From Rhodovulum kholense (GTDB lineage: Bacteria > Pseudomonadota > Alphaproteobacteria > Rhodobacterales > Rhodobacteraceae): 64,000 bases of DNA. The translations under genes were made by a program, and so were the position numbers. The notes beneath the pieces were generated by a model. That model was not told where the DNA came from, ran no database searches, and worked only from the letters and a program-made list of their open reading frames with translations. Shown here in pieces: positions 54,321 through 64,000 of the stretch (position 1 is its first letter; every line of letters begins with the position of its first letter). The DNA is taken from the NCBI RefSeq assembly GCF_003053725.1, contig NZ_QAYC01000001.1, forward strand, positions 310,001 through 374,000, given 5' to 3'.

Positions 54321-54731
54321 TCGGCCCCGGCAGGACTGCCGCGCGGGCGTCTTGAGGCAAGCCAAAGACGGAATGGCGGCCCTGCCGGATCGCGGGGCAG
54401 CCGTTCCTGTCTTCGGTCACAGCGCTGTCGGGCGGATCGGCTTTGGCGCGCGGAAGAGGCCGGTGGGCTCTGGCGGCGGACCGCGTCGCTCATGCCGGGA
54501 TTTCGGCGCTCTCTTGGATGTCCTCCGACGCGAGACTGACGAGGGCCGTTCAGGACGTCGCCGCTGGCCCGAGGCGAGGTCCGCGCCGTTTCGCGGGCGC
54601 AGGGCCTGCGAACGGTTCTCCCGAAGCGCGGCGGGATGCGATTGCGGCCGACGCTTGCCGGGCCGGGCGCTCCGACCGGCGCGGAGGACGTCACCGTCCC
54701 GATCCAGGCCGACAGGGCGCGGCGCGACAAA

Positions 54732-54760
54732 AAGGCCGCCCGTGCGGGGGGGGCGGCCTT
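54732..54760. terminator. Hairpin AAGGCCGCC / GGCGGCCTT
   Basis: Nine-base perfect arms with an 11-base loop, preceded on the plus strand by a run of A (AAAAAGG). On the minus strand this becomes a stem followed by a T-run, the form of a rho-independent terminator for leftward transcription. Confidence 0.6.
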
Positions 54761-54847
54761 CGATCCTGTCGGATCTTCCGGGCAACCGGATCGTCCCGGT
54801 CAGGGTCGGGCGGTTGCCGGACCCGGTCGGGATGATCTCTGGAGGAT

Positions 54848-54890
54848 CAAGACCCCACCCGCCCGTTTGTCGGGTCGGTGCGGGGTCTTG
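54848..54890. terminator. Hairpin CAAGACCCC / GGGGTCTTG downstream of bactofilin
   Basis: Nine-base perfect arms enclosing a smaller CCCG/CGGG stem, about 30 bases after the bactofilin stop on the minus strand. Probable terminator of the M23-bactofilin transcript. Confidence 0.6.
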
Positions 54891-54920
54891 TGGCCTCCCC
54901 CCCGGAGCTCGTGGTTCGTC

Positions 54921-55475
54921 TCAGGCCTTGGGTGCGCCCTCGCCGGGCTTGCCGGGGGCAGTCCCCTGCGGGCGGGCCTGCGGTTGCGCGGCTTGTCCGG
55001 CCGGGGCGGATTGCACCCGCTTGCCGGTGTTCAGCGGATCGTCCTGGCGCTGCACCGAGCCTTCGAAATGCGCGCCGCTCTCGATCGCGATGGTCTTGTG
55101 GATGATGTCGCCCTCGACCCGGGCGGTCGAGGTCAGGCGAACCTTCAGCCCGCGCACGCGCCCGATCACCCGGCCGTTGATCACGACGTCATCGGCGACG
55201 ACCTCGCCGCGCACGGTGGCGTTCTCGCCGACGGTCAGCAGATGGGCCGAGATGTCGCCGTCGATGGTGCCCTCGATCTGAATATCGCCGGTGGTCTTGA
55301 GATTGCCGGTAACGACGAGGTCGGAGGACAGCATCGAGGCGGGCGGCTTGGCGCGGGGCGGCGTGGGGAGAGGGCTGTCGCCGGGGCGGGGAGCGGCGGG
55401 CGTCTCGAATGCCTTCGCCTTCTCGGCCTCGCCGGCCTTGGGCCCGGGCTCGTTGATCCTGCTCTTAGAAAACAT
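54921..55475 (-). CDS. bacM: Bactofilin
   Basis: 184 residues: a Pro-rich N-terminal tail, the beta-helical bactofilin core at about 48-140 (LVVTGNLKTTGDIQIEGTID, ADDVVINGRVIGRVRGLKVR, VEGDIIHKTIAIESGAHFEG) and a disordered Ala/Pro/Gln C-terminus. Bactofilins self-assemble into cytoskeletal filaments that guide wall growth. It overlaps the M23 peptidase gene by 11 bases, the classic bactofilin-peptidase pair. Confidence 0.92.
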   Translation of the reverse strand: MFSKSRINEPGPKAGEAEKAKAFETPAAPRPGDSPLPTPPRAKPPASMLSSDLVVTGNLKTTGDIQIEGTIDGDISAHLLTVGENATVRGEVVADDVVINGRVIGRVRGLKVRLTSTARVEGDIIHKTIAIESGAHFEGSVQRQDDPLNTGKRVQSAPAGQAAQPQARPQGTAPGKPGEGAPKA

Positions 55476-56817
55476 TTCTGGCTGCCTTGATATAGGTCAT
55501 CGGGTTCACGGGTTTCCCGTCGACGCGCACCTCATAGTGAAGATGGGTGCCGGTCGACCGTCCGGAACTTCCCATATCACCGATCCGGTCCCCGCGCGAG
55601 ACCCTTTGGCCGGCCTCGACGCGGATCTTCGACATGTGACCGTAGCGGGTGACGATCCCGAATTCGTGCCGGATCTCGACCATGCGGCCATAGCCCGACA
55701 CCCATTGCGCCTTGACTACCACCCCGTCGGCGGTGGCGTAGATCGGCGTGCCATAGGCCGAGGCCATGTCGGTGCCTTCATGCATCCGCTGCCCGCCCAG
55801 CGTCGGATGCTCGCGCACGCCGAAAGGGCTGGTCAGCCGGTAGCCCGCCTTGACGGGCTGGGCAAAGGGCAGCTTCTCGGCCGCGATCCGGTACATGTTG
55901 ATTTCGTCGAGACGGCCCATGATCGCGCGGGCGCGGATCTCGTCGGGGGTCAGGTCGGCCGCGGCGCCCTTGGTCGAGACCGACAGCGGCGTCAGCGGGC
56001 CGCCGACGCCGGAATAGCCCTGGCGCACGCGGTTGATGATGGACTTGGTGTTCAGCCCCGCCGCCTTGAACATCTTGTCGAGCGGCGCCATCGAGACCGT
56101 CAGCGCCTCCTCGAGCGAGGTGAAGATCTGGTCGTTGCGTTCGGCGTCAAGCTCGCGCTCGTAGGAAATGGTGCGGACCATGTCATAGGCCGAGGCCGCG
56201 TCGGCGGCGATCCGGTCGCGTTCCTCGGCGGTCTGGTCGAGCGCGCCGGTCAGGAAGGCGAGGGTCTGCTGGACATCGGCCGGGCGCGGCCCTTCGGCGG
56301 GCGCCGTCTCGCCCGCCAGCTGCGCGGCCAGCTCCTGGCTGTGGCCTTGGGCGGCGTCGCGTTCCGCCAGCGTGCGGCGCAGCGTCTTCTGGATCACGGC
56401 CATCCCGGTTTCCAGCTCGCGGCGGCGCTCTTCCGAGGCCAGCAGCGCGGATTGCATCTTCGAGACCTCGTCGAGCGCGAGGTTGAACCGGTCCTGCGCC
56501 TCGCGCACATCCTGGGCGCGGCGGTCGCGCTCGGCGGCGATGGCATTCAGGCGGCTGTCGTAAAGCGCCTGTTCGCGGCGGGCCTGATCGCGCAGATTGC
56601 CCGAACCGACCTGGTCGATCAGCAGGATCGAGCTAGCTACCATGGTCCAGGCGACAAGCGCCGTCGTGCCCGAGAGGGCCGCCGCCTGGGTCAAAGGCGA
56701 CAACCGGACGAAACGCGTGCTGTCGTCGGACCGGAGGAATAGTCGTTTTTCGGGAAGGTAGCGCCCGAGCGCCACATCGATGCGGTGAAGGAATCGCGCC
56801 GTCAATGTCTGCCTCAT
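55465..56817 (-). CDS. M23-family peptidoglycan endopeptidase with DUF5930-type N-terminus
   Basis: 450 residues. A membrane helix lies near residues 44-70 (AAALSGTTALVAWTMVASSI), then a coiled-coil region to about 200, and a C-terminal LytM domain with zinc ligands in GGQRMHEGTDMAS and THLHYEVRVDGKPVNPM. Anchored in the inner membrane with the peptidase in the periplasm, cutting cross-links during growth. Coupling to bactofilin suggests spatial control of this activity. Confidence 0.9.
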   Translation of the reverse strand: MRQTLTARFLHRIDVALGRYLPEKRLFLRSDDSTRFVRLSPLTQAAALSGTTALVAWTMVASSILLIDQVGSGNLRDQARREQALYDSRLNAIAAERDRRAQDVREAQDRFNLALDEVSKMQSALLASEERRRELETGMAVIQKTLRRTLAERDAAQGHSQELAAQLAGETAPAEGPRPADVQQTLAFLTGALDQTAEERDRIAADAASAYDMVRTISYERELDAERNDQIFTSLEEALTVSMAPLDKMFKAAGLNTKSIINRVRQGYSGVGGPLTPLSVSTKGAAADLTPDEIRARAIMGRLDEINMYRIAAEKLPFAQPVKAGYRLTSPFGVREHPTLGGQRMHEGTDMASAYGTPIYATADGVVVKAQWVSGYGRMVEIRHEFGIVTRYGHMSKIRVEAGQRVSRGDRIGDMGSSGRSTGTHLHYEVRVDGKPVNPMTYIKAARNVF

Positions 56818-57189
56818 CTGCCCGTTTCAGGTCCGGTTCAGACGCTCCGCAGCCGGGACGCCTTTGTCCCGTGACTACTCAGAGCCCTGTCCCATCGCAA
56901 GGTTCTTAAGCCCTTTTCAGGCATTTGGGTGAAACTTAGGCGGAAGGCGGCGAAATTCTGCCGATTTACACGCGGGAGTTGCATTAACCTCACAGGTTCG
57001 ATCCGGATAATCCGGACCTGTCGCGACCGGGCCACAGGGTCTGACACGGTCGAGCCGAAAGGCCGAGAGGCACGGGGCGCGGTCCGCCCCGCCCGTGTTC
57101 GCAAGGGCCCGTGTTCGCAAGGGGCAGGGGGCGTCGGGCAGGGGGCGTCGGCGTCACCGGGCGGGGCCTCCGACGCTCCGAGGACCCGG
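56818..57189. promoter_or_regulatory. Spacer upstream of the M23 gene, with tandem repeats
   Basis: 372 bases without a gene; the part near 56900-57000 is AT-richer (GGGTGAAACTTAGG, TTTACACGCGGGAGTTGC) and should carry the promoter of the M23-bactofilin operon. Beyond it, GCCCGTGTTCGCAAGG is repeated exactly in tandem at 57091-57106 and 57107-57122, followed by two copies of GGGCAGGGGGCGTCGG-like sequence. Confidence 0.55.
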
Positions 57190-57651
57190 TCACAACGCGC
57201 GGACCGCCTCCAGCACCTCTTCGGCATGGCCCGGCACTTTCACCTTGCGCCAGATCCGGGCGATGCGGCCCTCGCCGTCGATCAGGAAGGTCGCGCGCTC
57301 GATGCCCATGTAGGTCTTGCCGTACATCGACTTTTCGACCCAGACGCCGTAACGCTCGCAGACATCCCCGGCCTCGTCCGACAGAAGCGGCACGCTGAGC
57401 TCGTGCTTGCAGCGGAACTTGCCATGCTTGACGACGCTGTCCTTCGAGATGCCGAAGACGCGCGCGCCCGCCGCCTCGAAATCGGCCAGCAGGCCGGAAA
57501 AGGCGATGGCTTCCTTCGTGCATCCCGACGTGTCATCCTTGGGATAGAAATACAGCACCACGGGCGCCGGACGCTGCGCCGACAGGGTCACGGGGTCGCC
57601 CGCATCCTGAGGCAGGGTGAAATCGGGGGCGGTCTGGCCGGTCTCGGTCAT
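57190..57651 (-). CDS. bcp: Thioredoxin-dependent peroxiredoxin (Bcp/PrxQ)
   Basis: 153 residues from the ATG at 57651. Peroxidatic Cys44 sits in FYPKDDTSGCTKEA; the usual resolving cysteine five residues later is Ile (CTKEAIAFSG), so this is the variant that resolves elsewhere or as a one-Cys enzyme. Cysteines at about 81 (FRCKHE) and 97 (DVCERYG) are also present. Reduces peroxides in the cytoplasm. Confidence 0.9.
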   Translation of the reverse strand: MTETGQTAPDFTLPQDAGDPVTLSAQRPAPVVLYFYPKDDTSGCTKEAIAFSGLLADFEAAGARVFGISKDSVVKHGKFRCKHELSVPLLSDEAGDVCERYGVWVEKSMYGKTYMGIERATFLIDGEGRIARIWRKVKVPGHAEEVLEAVRAL

Positions 57652-57713
57652 GGTCAACTCTTTCCTCGGGGCCCGGATAGGACGGGCGGGACGGGTTGGC
57701 AGATGGGCGCCAT

Positions 57714-57739
57714 CGGTGTAGCGCGACGGTGTAGCGCGA
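57714..57739. repeat. 13-bp exact tandem duplication
   Basis: CGGTGTAGCGCGA occurs twice head to tail (57714-57726 and 57727-57739) in the 167-base spacer between the divergent bcp and AsmA-like genes. Likely a recent slippage duplication within the promoter region. Confidence 0.7.
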
Positions 57740-57818
57740 CGGGGCAAAGAATAGCCGCCGCGGGCAGGCGGGCAAGACGGGAGCGGGCGGGCCGCGCTGC
57801 GGCGGGGCGCCCGGAGGC

Positions 57819-60800
57819 ATGAGCGACACAGACACCCCCTCGGATCCTTCCGGGCTGCATCCGCATCAGCGCTTCGGGCTCTGGGTGCTGATCGGCCTTG
57901 GCATGCTGGCGGGCGCGCTGGGGCTGCTGGCGCTGGTGCTGAGCGAACGCACGGTGACGCTGCCCGACTGGGCGACCGCGCGGATCGAGGCGCAGGTCAA
58001 TGCCGGTCTGTCGCCGCTGGTGCTGCGGCTCGACCGGGTGGGCGTGAGCCTCTCGCGCAACGAGTCCCCGCAGGTGCATCTGGGCGGCGTGACGCTGACC
58101 GATGCCGCCGGGCGCCAGGTGCTGCGCCTGCCCCGGGCCGATGCGCGGCTCGACGGGCGCGCGCTGCTGCAGCGGCGGCTCGAGGTCTCAAATCTGGCGC
58201 TGACGGGCGCCGATCTCACCCTGCGCCGCGGCGCCGACGGGGTCATAGACCTTGCGCTTGGCGGCACCGGGGCGCCGTTCAGCCTTGGCGGCAGCGTGGC
58301 CGAGGTGCTTGACGAGATCGACCGCGCCTTCGACACGCCCGCGCTCGCGCCGTTGCGCGCGGTCAGCGTCGAGGGGCTGGCGCTGACCTATGTCGATGCC
58401 CGGGCGGGCCGCACCTGGCGGGTCGAGAACGGGCTGATGACGCTGGATCAGACCGCCGAGACGGTCGCGGTGCAGGCCTTCTTCTCGCTGCGGGGCTCGG
58501 CCCCTGTCGCCTCGGAATTCGCCTTCGGCTTCACCTCGTCGAAGGGCAGCCCGGCGGCGCGGTTCTCGGCCAGCTTCTCGGACGTGCCCTCGGCCGACAT
58601 CGCCACCCAGTCGCCCGCGCTGGCCCCGCTCAGGCTGATCGAGGCACCGATCTCGGGGGCGATCCGCAGCCAGATCGACGCCGCCGGGAAGATCGGCGAT
58701 CTGAGCGCCTCGCTGGAAATCGGGCAGGGCGCGCTGACCCCGCCGGGCGGCGCGGTACCGATCCGGTTCGATTCGGCGCAAAGCTATTTCACCTACAACA
58801 CGCAAAGTGGCCGGATCGAGCTTGGGCGGCTGTCGCTCGACACCTCGGCCCTGCGGCTTTCGGGCGAAGGCCATGCCGATCTGGTTGCGCCCGAGGGCGG
58901 CTGGCCCGAGGCGGTGGTGGCGCAGGTCCGCTTCAGCGAGGTCGGGCTCGACCCCGATGGCGTGTTCGAGCGTCCGGCGGCGTTTACGGGCGGCGCGCTC
59001 GACATCAAGTTTCAGCTCGATCCGTTCGAGGCGCGGATCGGGCAGCTGGTGTTGATGGATGGCGATGCCGCCTATCGCGCCTCGGGGCGCGTGCGGGCGC
59101 TGCCCGAGGGCTGGGACGTGGCGATGAGCGCCGATCTCGACCGGGTCGACTACCGGCGCCTGCTGGCGCTCTGGCCGGTGACGGTGGCGAAGGGCGCGCG
59201 GCACTGGCTGGACCGCGCGCTGTCGGCGGGCGAGCTTTACGACGCCCATCTGGGTCTGCGGCGGCCGCCCGACGGAACGGTGCGGGCGGCGCTCGGGGCG
59301 CGCATCCGCGGCGCCGAGGTCAAATTCCTGCCCGAGATGCCGCCGCTGCAGGGCGGGCGCGGCTATCTGGCGATCGACGACCGGACGCTGACCGTGTCTG
59401 TCGAGGGCGGCACGGTCGAGGCACCCGAAGGCGGGACGGTGGACGTTGCGGGCTCGACCCTGCAGGTGCCCGACGTCACCGAAGATCCGGCCCGCGCCGT
59501 GTTCCGGCTGAAAACCGACGGCACGATCCCGGCGGCTTTGGCGCTGACCGACTTGCCGCCGGTGCGGCTGGGCGCCCGCGTCACCCTGCCCGAGGACCCG
59601 GCCGAGGGGCGCGCGCGCCTGTCGGCGGAGCTGCGGCTGCCGCTGATCCGCGACCTTCCGCTGACCGAGATCGGCTATCGGGTCGAGGGGGTTCTGAGCG
59701 ACGTGGTCTCGGACACGCTGGTCCCGGGCCGACGTCTGGAGGCCGCGGCGCTCGAGTTTCGGGCCGATGAGGACGCGGTGTCGATCGCGGGCGAGGCGGC
59801 GCTTGACGGCGTGCCGCTGCGCGCGGCCTGGACCCGGCCGACCGGCGCCGGGGCCGCGTCGCAGGTCACCGGTTCGGTCGAGCTTTCGCAACGCGCCAAC
59901 GCGGCCTTCGGCCTTGGCCTGCCCGATGACAGCCTGAGCGGCGCCGCGCGCGGGGCCTTCGCGCTGACGCTTGCCCCGGATGCGCCGCCCGCGCTGACTC
60001 TGACCTCGGATCTGGCGGGGCTGGGGCTGCGGCTCGACGCGCTTCGTTGGTCGAAGGCGCCGGACCGGACCGGGCGGCTGGAGCTTGCGGCGGTGCTTGG
60101 CGAGACGCCCTCTGTCGAGAGCCTGAGCTTCGAGGCGCCGGGTCTCTCTGCGGAGGGCGACATTACGCTCAAGCCCGGCGGCGGGCTCGACGTGGCGCGG
60201 TTCTCGCGGGTGCGGCTGGGCGGCTGGCTCGACGCTTCGGTAACGCTGACCGGCCAGGGCGCGGGCAAGGCCCCGGCGGTGGCGATCACCGGGGGCACCG
60301 CCGATCTGGCCGGGGCGCCGATCGGCGGCGGCGCGGGGGTGGGCTCGGGCGCGATCGCGGTGGCGCTCGACCGGGTGCGGGTCGGCGACGGGATCGAACT
60401 GACCCGGGTGCGCGGCCAGGTGAACGGCGCCTCGGGCCAGGTGACCGGCCTGGTGGCAGGGGCGGCGCCCATCGAGGCCACGCTGGTTCCGGCGCGCGCG
60501 GGCATGGCGGTGCGGGTACGGGCCTCGGATGCGGGCGCGGTGCTTGGCGCGGCCGGGATCTACCGGCGCGCCAGCGGCGGCACGCTCGATCTGGTGCTGA
60601 ACCCGGCCGGCAAGCCCGGCCATTACGATGGCACCGCCCATATCGAGAATCTCCGGGTCGGCGGCACGCCGGTGACGGTCGAACTGCTCAGCGCGATTTC
60701 GGTGGTGGGGCTGCTGGAACTGCTCGACGGCGACGGGCTCGCTTTCACCAATGTCGAGGCGCAGTTCCGTCTGGTGCCGGGCGCGGTCGAGATCCGCGAG

Positions 60801-61078
60801 GGCAGCGCCGTCGGGCCGTCGCTGGGGGTCTCGCTGCAGGGGGTCTACCTGACCGGCTCGAAGCGGATGGATTTCCGGGGCGTGCTGTCGCCGGTCTACA
60901 TGTTCAACGGCATCGGGTCGGTCCTGACCCGGAAGGGCGAGGGGCTTCTGGGGTTCAACTTCTCGCTCAAGGGCAATCCCGCCGATCCCGAGGTCGGGGT
61001 GAACCCGCTGTCGATCCTGACGCCCGGCATGTTCCGCGAGCTCTTCCGTCGCCCGGCGCCGACCCTTAAAGAGACGCC

Positions 61079-61082
<4 letters not shown>
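57819..61082 (+). CDS. Large AsmA-like/DUF3971 (YhdP-type) envelope protein
   Basis: 1087 residues with one N-terminal membrane helix ([20 protein letters not shown], about 23-42) and the rest a repetitive beta-rich periplasmic domain, the architecture of TamB/YhdP/AsmA-type lipid-bridge proteins. The C-terminal part ([60 protein letters not shown]) is the AsmA-like end. Probably moves phospholipid to the outer membrane. The GGAGG site is only one base from the chosen ATG, so the real start may differ slightly. Overlaps queA by four bases. Confidence 0.85.
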
Positions 61083-62188
<1,106 letters not shown>

Positions 62189-62224
62189 GACCGCAAGACT
62201 GCAAGATCTCGAAAGGACGTTTCC

Positions 62225-63511
62225 GTGTTGAAGGTGTTGGCCAGCTCCTGGGCCCTGCTGCTGGGCATTCTTTTGCTTATGGTGGGCAACGGCATCCAGG
62301 GTACGCTGCTGGGGATCCGCGGCGGGATCGAGGGCTTCTCGACCTACGAGATGTCCATCGTCATGTCGGCCTATTTCGTGGGCTTCCTCGGGGGCTCGCG
62401 GCTGGCGCCGGAAATGATCCGCCGGGTCGGGCATATCCGTGTCTTCGCGGCGCTCGGCTCGTTCATATCGGCCGTCCTGATCCTCTACCCGGCCTGGACC
62501 GATCCCGTCGCCTGGACCATCGGGCGCGTCCTGATCGGATTCTGTTTCTCGGGCGTCTATGTCACCGCCGAAAGCTGGCTGAACAACTCCGCCTCGAACG
62601 AGACGCGGGGGCAGGCGCTGTCGCTTTACATGATCACCCAGATGGCGGGCATCGTCGCGGCGCAGGGGCTGTTGCTGACCGCCGATCCGGGCGGGTTCAT
62701 CCTGTTCATCATCCCCTCGGTGCTGGTGTCGATCTCGTTTGCGCCGATCCTGCTGTCGGTCAGCCCGACGCCGCCCTTCGAAACCGCGAAACCCATGAAG
62801 CTGCGCGACCTGATCCGCACCTCGCCCACGGGGACGGTCGGGGTGTTCCTGATGGGGGGCGTGTTCTCGGCGCTGTTCGGGATGGCCTCGGTCTTCGGGT
62901 CCGAGGCCGGGCTGTCGGTGGCCGAGATCTCGGCCTTCGTCGCCGCGATCTATCTGGGCGGGCTGCTCTTTCAATACCCGATCGGCTGGCTCTCGGACCG
63001 GATCGACCGGCGCACCCTGATCCTTGCGGCCGCCGCCACCGGCGCCGCCGCCGCGGGTGCCGCGATGCTGGTCGGCGGCAGCTACAGCGCCCTGCTGGCC
63101 GCGGCCTTCGTGATCGGCGGCATGTCGAACCCGCTCTATTCGCTGCTGATCGCCTATACCAACGACTACCTTCAACCCGAGGACATGGCCGCGGCCTCGG
63201 GGGGCATGCTGTTTCTCAACGGCGTCGGAGCGATCGTCGGGCCGCTGGTGACCGGCTGGGCGATGGGCACCATGGGGCCTTTGGGCTTCTTTCTCTTCAT
63301 CGCGGTGCTGATGGCCTCGCTGGCGGTCTTCACCGCCTTCCGGATGACCCAGCGCGCCCCGGTGCCCGTGGACGAGACCGGCAGCTACGCGCCGGTCCTG
63401 CCCTCGGCCACGCCTGTCGCGGTCGAAGTGGCCCAGGAAGTCGCCATCGAGGCCGCCCAGGAAGACCAGGGACCGACGCCGCCCGGCGGCCCGACGCAAT
63501 CGCCGGGCTGA
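62225..63511 (+). CDS. MFS transporter (YcaD-like)
   Basis: 428 residues from a GTG with an AAAGGAC ribosome site; twelve hydrophobic segments beginning VLKVLASSWALLLGILLLMV. The block YVTAESWLNNSASNETRGQA and QYPIGWLSDRIDRRTLILAA is typical of the YcaD/UMF group. The C-terminal 40 residues are an Ala/Glu/Pro-rich cytoplasmic tail. Substrate unknown. Confidence 0.85.
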   Translation: MLKVLASSWALLLGILLLMVGNGIQGTLLGIRGGIEGFSTYEMSIVMSAYFVGFLGGSRLAPEMIRRVGHIRVFAALGSFISAVLILYPAWTDPVAWTIGRVLIGFCFSGVYVTAESWLNNSASNETRGQALSLYMITQMAGIVAAQGLLLTADPGGFILFIIPSVLVSISFAPILLSVSPTPPFETAKPMKLRDLIRTSPTGTVGVFLMGGVFSALFGMASVFGSEAGLSVAEISAFVAAIYLGGLLFQYPIGWLSDRIDRRTLILAAAATGAAAAGAAMLVGGSYSALLAAAFVIGGMSNPLYSLLIAYTNDYLQPEDMAAASGGMLFLNGVGAIVGPLVTGWAMGTMGPLGFFLFIAVLMASLAVFTAFRMTQRAPVPVDETGSYAPVLPSATPVAVEVAQEVAIEAAQEDQGPTPPGGPTQSPG

Positions 63512-63596
63512 CCGGTTCGACGGCTTGAACCGCCCGGCCAAATCTGAAACGATCCGGGCCAGCACGAACAGGCACCCTACGCGCGAGGAGGATCAG

Positions 63597-64000
63597 ATGC
63601 CGCGACGCGAACAGATCATCAGGTTCTGGATGGAAGAGGTCGGCCCCGAGGGCTGGTACAAGGCCGACCCCGAGGTCGATGCCGCCATCACCGAGCGTTT
63701 CAAGAGCGACTGGGAAGCGGCCCATTCCGGCGAGTTCCACGACTGGTCCACCAACCCCGTGGGCGCCTTCGCCTTCCTGATCCTGACCGATCAGTTCCCG
63801 CGCAACATGTTCCGCGGCGACTGGCGATCCTTCGCGACCGACGTGCTGGCGCGCGCCGCCGCCAAGCAGGCGATCGAGCATAATTTCGACATGCGCTACC
63901 CCGAGCCCGAGCGGCAGTTCTTCTACATGCCGCTGATGCATTCGGAATGCCTGATGGATCAGGACCGCTGCGTGCGCCTGATGCTGACCCGCATGCCCGA
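63597..64000 (+). CDS. DUF924 family protein (partial, runs off the window)
   Basis: First 134 residues of a DUF924 protein: IIRFWMEEVGPEGWYKADPE, AFAFLILTDQFPRNMFRGDW, YMPLMHSECLMDQDRCVRLM. All-helical family of unknown function, normally about 180-200 residues. The ATG at 63597 has a GAGGAGGA ribosome site. Confidence 0.88.
   Translation, partial: MPRREQIIRFWMEEVGPEGWYKADPEVDAAITERFKSDWEAAHSGEFHDWSTNPVGAFAFLILTDQFPRNMFRGDWRSFATDVLARAAAKQAIEHNFDMRYPEPERQFFYMPLMHSECLMDQDRCVRLMLTRMP

Larger units (their letters stand above)
54321..54920. other. 600-base spacer between metQ and bactofilin genes
   Basis: Both flanking genes end here. Open frames exist on both strands but their products are Arg/Pro-rich and look like GC-bias artefacts. 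The right half holds two hairpins (54732-54760 and 54848-54890) likely to be terminators. No RNA gene was recognised in the left 400 bases. Confidence 0.55.

Noticed and set aside
54321-54730. Open frames in the spacer after metQ
   Set aside because: Products on both strands are Arg/Pro-rich, lack ribosome sites and show no domain.

Overview
The window is about 64 kb of GC-rich chromosomal DNA with short spacers, frequent ATGA/GTGA gene overlaps and many GTG starts. The gene content (several TRAP transporters, cytochrome c', alpha-type SspB adaptor, DUF4169, bactofilin with a DUF5930/M23 peptidase, DUF3306) points to an alphaproteobacterium of the Rhodobacteraceae type. No rRNA, tRNA, CRISPR array, insertion sequence or phage gene was seen.

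Layout. (1) 1-1026: azlDC-type amino-acid exporter, cut by the left edge. (2) 1165-14505: a sugar-acid catabolic island. A GntR/FCD regulator (12935-13618) is followed by an FAH-family hydrolase and stands divergent to a long minus-strand operon: TRAP dctP-dctQ-dctM, UxaA-like dehydratase, beta-hydroxyacid dehydrogenase, SDR, DMT transporter, and a frameshifted galactarolactone-cycloisomerase-like gene. A xylonate-dehydratase-like gene plus another SDR run toward it from the left. The same palindrome (TGGTATACCA core) occurs twice in the divergent promoter and once upstream of the xylonate-dehydratase gene, so the two arms probably form one regulon. (3) 14687-23052: a second sugar-acid island with dgoK, galM, an idnD-like dehydrogenase, a second TRAP system, a second GntR regulator and divergent uxuA. 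(4) 23167-25075: a decayed formate dehydrogenase locus (DUF3306, fdhA C-terminus, fdhB and ferredoxin remnants with stops, frameshifts and a large deletion), followed by xylB. (5) 26817-30851: a divergent group resembling ectoine breakdown (DoeA-type hydrolase, ArgE-type deacetylase, DoeD-type aminotransferase).

(6) 30906-38662: mixed genes: MFS transporter, AlkA-type glycosylase, esterase, HI0933-type flavoprotein, cytochrome b561/cytochrome c' pair, amidoligase plus class I amidotransferase, ErpA. (7) 38744-47682: housekeeping: dgt, argS, SPOR protein, nagZ, scpA, scpB, then fumC with small RHH and DUF4169 genes, and sspB. (8) 47907-54320: NTF2-like protein, tctCBA tricarboxylate transporter, and divergent metNIQ. 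(9) 54921-64000: bactofilin and M23 peptidase, peroxiredoxin, a large AsmA-like envelope protein, queA, an MFS transporter and a truncated DUF924 gene.

The most notable points are the shared operator linking the two arms of the first island, the mixed set of sugar-acid enzymes in it, the broken cycloisomerase gene, and the formate dehydrogenase gene graveyard lying between two intact sugar-catabolic genes.
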